Origin: CAZDGB01 sp964504645
GTDB taxonomy: Bacteria; Planctomycetota; Planctomycetia; Planctomycetales; Planctomycetaceae
Length of the DNA stretch: 10,041 bases
Assembly: GCA_964504645.1 (NCBI GenBank)
Contig: CAZDGB010000272.1
Coordinates: forward strand, 1 to 10,041
Direction: 5' to 3'
The notes beneath the pieces were generated by a model, which was not told the DNA's origin, ran no database searches, and saw nothing but the letters and a program-made list of their open reading frames with translations. Positions 7,429-10,041 of this stretch are shown here, one piece after another. How positions within the stretch are numbered: the first letter of the stretch is position 1; each line of letters starts with the position of its first letter. The position numbers and the translations under genes are program-made.

Positions 7429-8619
7429 CTATAGCTGAACGGCCGTTTGATCGAGAGATTTACATGCGCGAGAGACTATACCAGCCAACTTACCACCTGC
7501 TTCTGTAGTAGTACGTGTGACGTAACATGCTTGAGACAATCCAACACGACCACAAATCGCTCGGACGACAATGCTAGCAGCTTTGACAAGTCTCGTTAAG
7601 AAATTCTTGCCGAGATATTCCTCGAACTCCGGTGAAACAATGATGACCGTCTTGTCGCTATGCACCTGAGATTCCAGGCCTATTAATCGTACCCCAATCC
7701 GCTCTCGTGAAAATCTTCGCAACAACTCAGCATGACGGGACAACTTGCCTCCATACATAAGTGTCACAGTGCCTACAGGCGAAAAATCTTGCGAGTATTC
7801 ATATGCTTTAAGCCTTTCGTGCACGACGCATTGCGACGCAAGATTGTCAGAAGGCTCAAGTGAATCTCGCCACGAATCAGCGTTGCCGCTATCGATGACA
7901 CTATGATTCTTTCTCTTCCATGTCTCGTGGGACGCAACAACGGAAGATGCATTTTGTTGAGGCGTCAACATCGACGCTTCAAACGACAAATCACAAAACT
8001 TGCAAATATCTCTCATTTTGCGTTCTGGATCCCGAACCAAATCCTCATACCGAACTGTGATCGCATCCCGATCTTCACTAAACACTCGTGCAGTCGGAAT
8101 ATCGCGACTTAGCCAATAATGGATTCCATCGAGAAATTGCGATTCACCCCAGGGCACTCTTGCCAGTGATTGGGCAACCGCTCTCGGGTCCCGCACAAGC
8201 CTGATGATGCGAGCGTGGGGATAAATCTTTCGTATTGCGGCGCTGTGCAGCATGTGGTCAGGTGTCTTTTCAGCCCACCGCCTCTTCTTGGCTCTGGTCA
8301 TGTGCGTAACGGTTAGGCACTCGAGAAGAGATTGAACCGAAGCGGGCCGCGTCGACAAAAAACTTGATAGGTCGGCATCTGTCAAATTAAAATCATCGAC
8401 GACCCGCGATCTCCATGGCTGAATGCCTTTAAGTAAGTTCACTCCACATTCTGGCCACGTCTTTGAAAAAATCCTTTCGCTAAAAGAACGACCGTTGAGA
8501 TGCGAGAAAAAGTGTGTCTCGGGGCCGCAGTTAAGTTCAGAATGCGATGTCAGCATCGCCGCTAACAGCGTCGTCCCAGACCGCGGAACTCCAACGATAA
8601 AAATGGGGTCGGCGGCCAT
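7429..8619 (-). CDS. PAPS-dependent sulfotransferase with C-terminal extension
   Basis: This 396-residue protein has a sulfotransferase core (Sulfotransfer_3-like) that transfers sulfate from PAPS to a hydroxyl or amino group, here most likely on the polysaccharide. The 5'-phosphosulfate loop is GVPRSGTTLL (10-19), and the 3'-phosphate site is RLVRDPRAVAQSLAR (140-154) with the conserved Arg and Ser. VRYEDLVRDPE (189-199) is a further family segment, and the core ends near residue 280. About 115 residues follow (MYGGKLSRHAELLRRF, then LVKAASIVVRAICGRVGL and a Thr/Ser-rich end) that I do not recognise. No signal peptide is present, so it should work in the cytoplasm before export. The start lies 4 nt after the methyltransferase stop. 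The GC content is lower than in the downstream glycosyltransferases. The substrate cannot be told from sequence; a protein or small-molecule acceptor remains possible. Confidence 0.92.
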   Translation of the reverse strand: MAADPIFIVGVPRSGTTLLAAMLTSHSELNCGPETHFFSHLNGRSFSERIFSKTWPECGVNLLKGIQPWRSRVVDDFNLTDADLSSFLSTRPASVQSLLECLTVTHMTRAKKRRWAEKTPDHMLHSAAIRKIYPHARIIRLVRDPRAVAQSLARVPWGESQFLDGIHYWLSRDIPTARVFSEDRDAITVRYEDLVRDPERKMRDICKFCDLSFEASMLTPQQNASSVVASHETWKRKNHSVIDSGNADSWRDSLEPSDNLASQCVVHERLKAYEYSQDFSPVGTVTLMYGGKLSRHAELLRRFSRERIGVRLIGLESQVHSDKTVIIVSPEFEEYLGKNFLTRLVKAASIVVRAICGRVGLSQACYVTRTTTEAGGKLAGIVSRACKSLDQTAVQL

Positions 8620-8623
8620 GGCT

Positions 8624-9385
8624 CTACGCTTTCTGCCGTCTCATTATCAAAGTGAAGAACGGTCTTGAAGACGGGGTTATCATGTTAGCGATTCGCTCTC
8701 CCCAAGATGCTGGTTCCCCACGGAATATCACTTTCTCAGCAACCATTCCAAAATGTCTCATGAATGACATAACCTCGACTGGGGTATACTCCCTGATGTG
8801 CCCCATGTGCCCGATCGCTTTCAGTTTCGAGAATTCGTGAAAGGGCTCTGCGCAAATCGCGAAGGCTTTCCCGTGGAAAAGCAGGTTTTTCAGCCCGCGA
8901 TAGGAGCGCAGATTCGGAGTCGACACGAACAATAATCCATCCGGTTTGAGAACTCTACTCAGCTCTGATGCCGTATGGATGAGGTTAATACGGAGGTGCT
9001 CAAACACCTCATTCAGCAGCACGCAATCAAACTGTTCGTCTGGAAAGGGCAACGCTTCTCGCTCGATGTCACACTGTGCGACCGTTAGTCCAGTTCTCAC
9101 AATTGCGTCGGAGTAACGTGAAGGATCAACGTCAACTCCGGAGATTGCATATCCAGCTTGTTTTAGTGAATGAGTGAGCAAAAGAGGTATGCTCCCGACT
9201 TCTAATATTCTTGATGCTGGCGCGCAATGTTTCGCACATAATTCCAAGTCAAAAGCGAGGCGAATGCAGTGCGAATGATAATATTCATCGTGCCATTTTT
9301 TAAGTGAAGGCGATGACGGCTGCACCGCTTCATAGGCATTGCGAAGTGTGTTTGCGAAACTAACAGAGAGTGCGGAGGACATCAT
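8624..9385 (-). CDS. Class I SAM-dependent methyltransferase
   Basis: This 253-residue Rossmann-fold methyltransferase is of the Methyltransf_11/23 type. Motif I is RILEVGSIPLLL (59-70): Glu62 and Gly64 are present, but the second glycine of the usual ExGxG is missing. GVDVDPSR (83-90) carries the acidic ribose-binding residue, DIEREALPFPDEQFD (106-120) precedes motif II, FDCVLLNEVFEHL (119-131), and LKPDGLLFVSTPN (146-158) is motif III. The C-terminal part (FHEFSKLKAIGHMGHIREYT) resembles the lid of methyltransferases in glycan loci. Two ATGs in tandem (9385, 9382) follow the exporter ATPase stop by 2 nt, so translation is probably coupled. Its place between exporter and sulfotransferase points to methylating the glycan, perhaps its end; this is inference. 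A lipid or other cell component is an alternative target. Confidence 0.9.
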   Translation of the reverse strand: MMSSALSVSFANTLRNAYEAVQPSSPSLKKWHDEYYHSHCIRLAFDLELCAKHCAPASRILEVGSIPLLLTHSLKQAGYAISGVDVDPSRYSDAIVRTGLTVAQCDIEREALPFPDEQFDCVLLNEVFEHLRINLIHTASELSRVLKPDGLLFVSTPNLRSYRGLKNLLFHGKAFAICAEPFHEFSKLKAIGHMGHIREYTPVEVMSFMRHFGMVAEKVIFRGEPASWGERIANMITPSSRPFFTLIMRRQKA

Positions 9386-9387
9386 CT

Positions 9388-10041
9388 TCAGTTAAATGAG
9401 CCGGAAGGAATGCTAGCGTGATTCCAAGTGGCGGGCACTAAGAAATATCCGTGAAACGAGGCCGGAAGGCGGCCGGAGTTAAAGACGTCCGAAGCGACAA
9501 CGTTCAGCCGGATTACATGTGGTAGAAGGTCTAGCTGTTGATCTCGGGAAGAGCATCCGATCGTGAGAGTGTAAGTCGCAGGAGATAGCGGAAGGCTGGG
9601 CACAAAGCATTTCAACGTACCGCTAGGTGGTAGGTCTGGTAACGATGGTGAATGTATTCCGGTCTGTAAAAGAAACAGGTTGTCGCCGGCAGGGGAGTGG
9701 AATTGCACTCCAAAGCGTGGCCGCTCAAGCGTTGATCGGGACGAATAGTGAATTGTAATAATGCACTCAGAGCCCGCAACAATTGAATCACGTTCAATGC
9801 CGTTGGCGTCCGAAATGGCGACTGATGTGATGATTGGTGTCGAGGACGGAGCGCGACATGATGCGAGAGTTGGGGTTACCGATGTATGCGAATTAACATA
9901 CGTTCTTATGATTTCTCGTGTTTCACCGGTGCCCGCGATGACGCCGTGCTCTAGCAATACCGAATGGCCACATAGTTTCTCCACCGCCGCCATGTTATGG
10001 CTCACAAAATTAGACCCAACATGCGATTTAGGTGCAGCTTC
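9388..10041 (-). CDS. wzt: ABC-transporter ATPase, Wzt-type, C-terminal part (5' end outside window)
   Basis: Only the C-terminal ~217 codons are present; the gene runs off the right edge. VSHNMAAVEKLC, read from 10005, is the H-loop (switch His) region at the end of an ATPase domain of the polysaccharide-export type, followed by VLLEHGVIAGTG and EIIRTYV, the usual end of the nucleotide-binding domain. After a linker comes a beta-rich domain: ITSVAISDANG, FGVQFHSPAGDNLFLL, LPPSGTLKCFVPSLPLSPATYTL, FHGYFLVPATW. This matches the Wzt C-terminal carbohydrate-binding domain, which in E. coli O8/O9a recognises the modified chain end before export. The 12 residues before VSHNM do not look like the expected beta-strand (see findings). 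Walker A and B and the permease (wzm) should lie beyond the edge. The GTG at 10005 is an internal codon, not a start. Confidence 0.9.
   Translation of the reverse strand, partial: EAAPKSHVGSNFVSHNMAAVEKLCGHSVLLEHGVIAGTGETREIIRTYVNSHTSVTPTLASCRAPSSTPIITSVAISDANGIERDSIVAGSECIITIHYSSRSTLERPRFGVQFHSPAGDNLFLLQTGIHSPSLPDLPPSGTLKCFVPSLPLSPATYTLTIGCSSRDQQLDLLPHVIRLNVVASDVFNSGRLPASFHGYFLVPATWNHASIPSGSFN

Overview
The window looks like a piece of a planctomycete (Planctomycetota) chromosome. The main clue is the gene at 69-1367, a twin-arginine-exported DUF1501 protein, a family that is heavily expanded in that phylum. A sulfotransferase and a WbsX protein inside a surface-glycan operon fit the same picture. 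The genus cannot be told from the sequence. The window is almost fully coding; no RNA gene, insertion sequence, CRISPR array or stretch of more than 300 gene-free bases was seen.

Layout. On the + strand, one complete DUF1501 gene (69-1367) ends in a strong intrinsic terminator (1395-1436). Everything from 1454 to the right edge lies on the - strand and reads as one operon transcribed right to left: an ABC-transporter ATPase with a Wzt-type C-terminal domain (5' end outside the window), a SAM-dependent methyltransferase, a PAPS-type sulfotransferase, a GT4-like glycosyltransferase, a WbsX-family protein, a family-2 glycosyltransferase, a second GT4-like glycosyltransferase and a classical GT4 glycosyltransferase. 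Junctions are tight: gaps of 2, 4, 38 and 6 nt, and overlaps of 4 (ATGA), 4 (GTGA) and 14 nt. The family-2 glycosyltransferase is broken on paper by ten Ns at 4889-4898. The two sides overlap by three bases and, when joined there, restore a textbook N-terminus, so the gene is probably intact.

How the genes work together (inference). Four glycosyltransferases plus WbsX would build a polysaccharide on the cytoplasmic face of the membrane. The methyltransferase and sulfotransferase, placed directly after the exporter ATPase, would modify it. The Wzt C-terminal domain would recognise the finished chain for export through an ABC (Wzm/Wzt-type) transporter whose permease should lie to the right of the window. 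The product would be a methylated and/or sulfated surface polysaccharide.

Base composition changes inside the operon. By hand counts of sampled 60-base lines, the exporter/methyltransferase/sulfotransferase part (about 7430-10041) is near 43-52% GC. The DUF1501 gene and most of the glycosyltransferase block are near 55-70%, with parts of the family-2 glycosyltransferase lower. The step falls at the 38-nt gap at 7391-7428, the widest gap in the operon, which suggests a mosaic locus.
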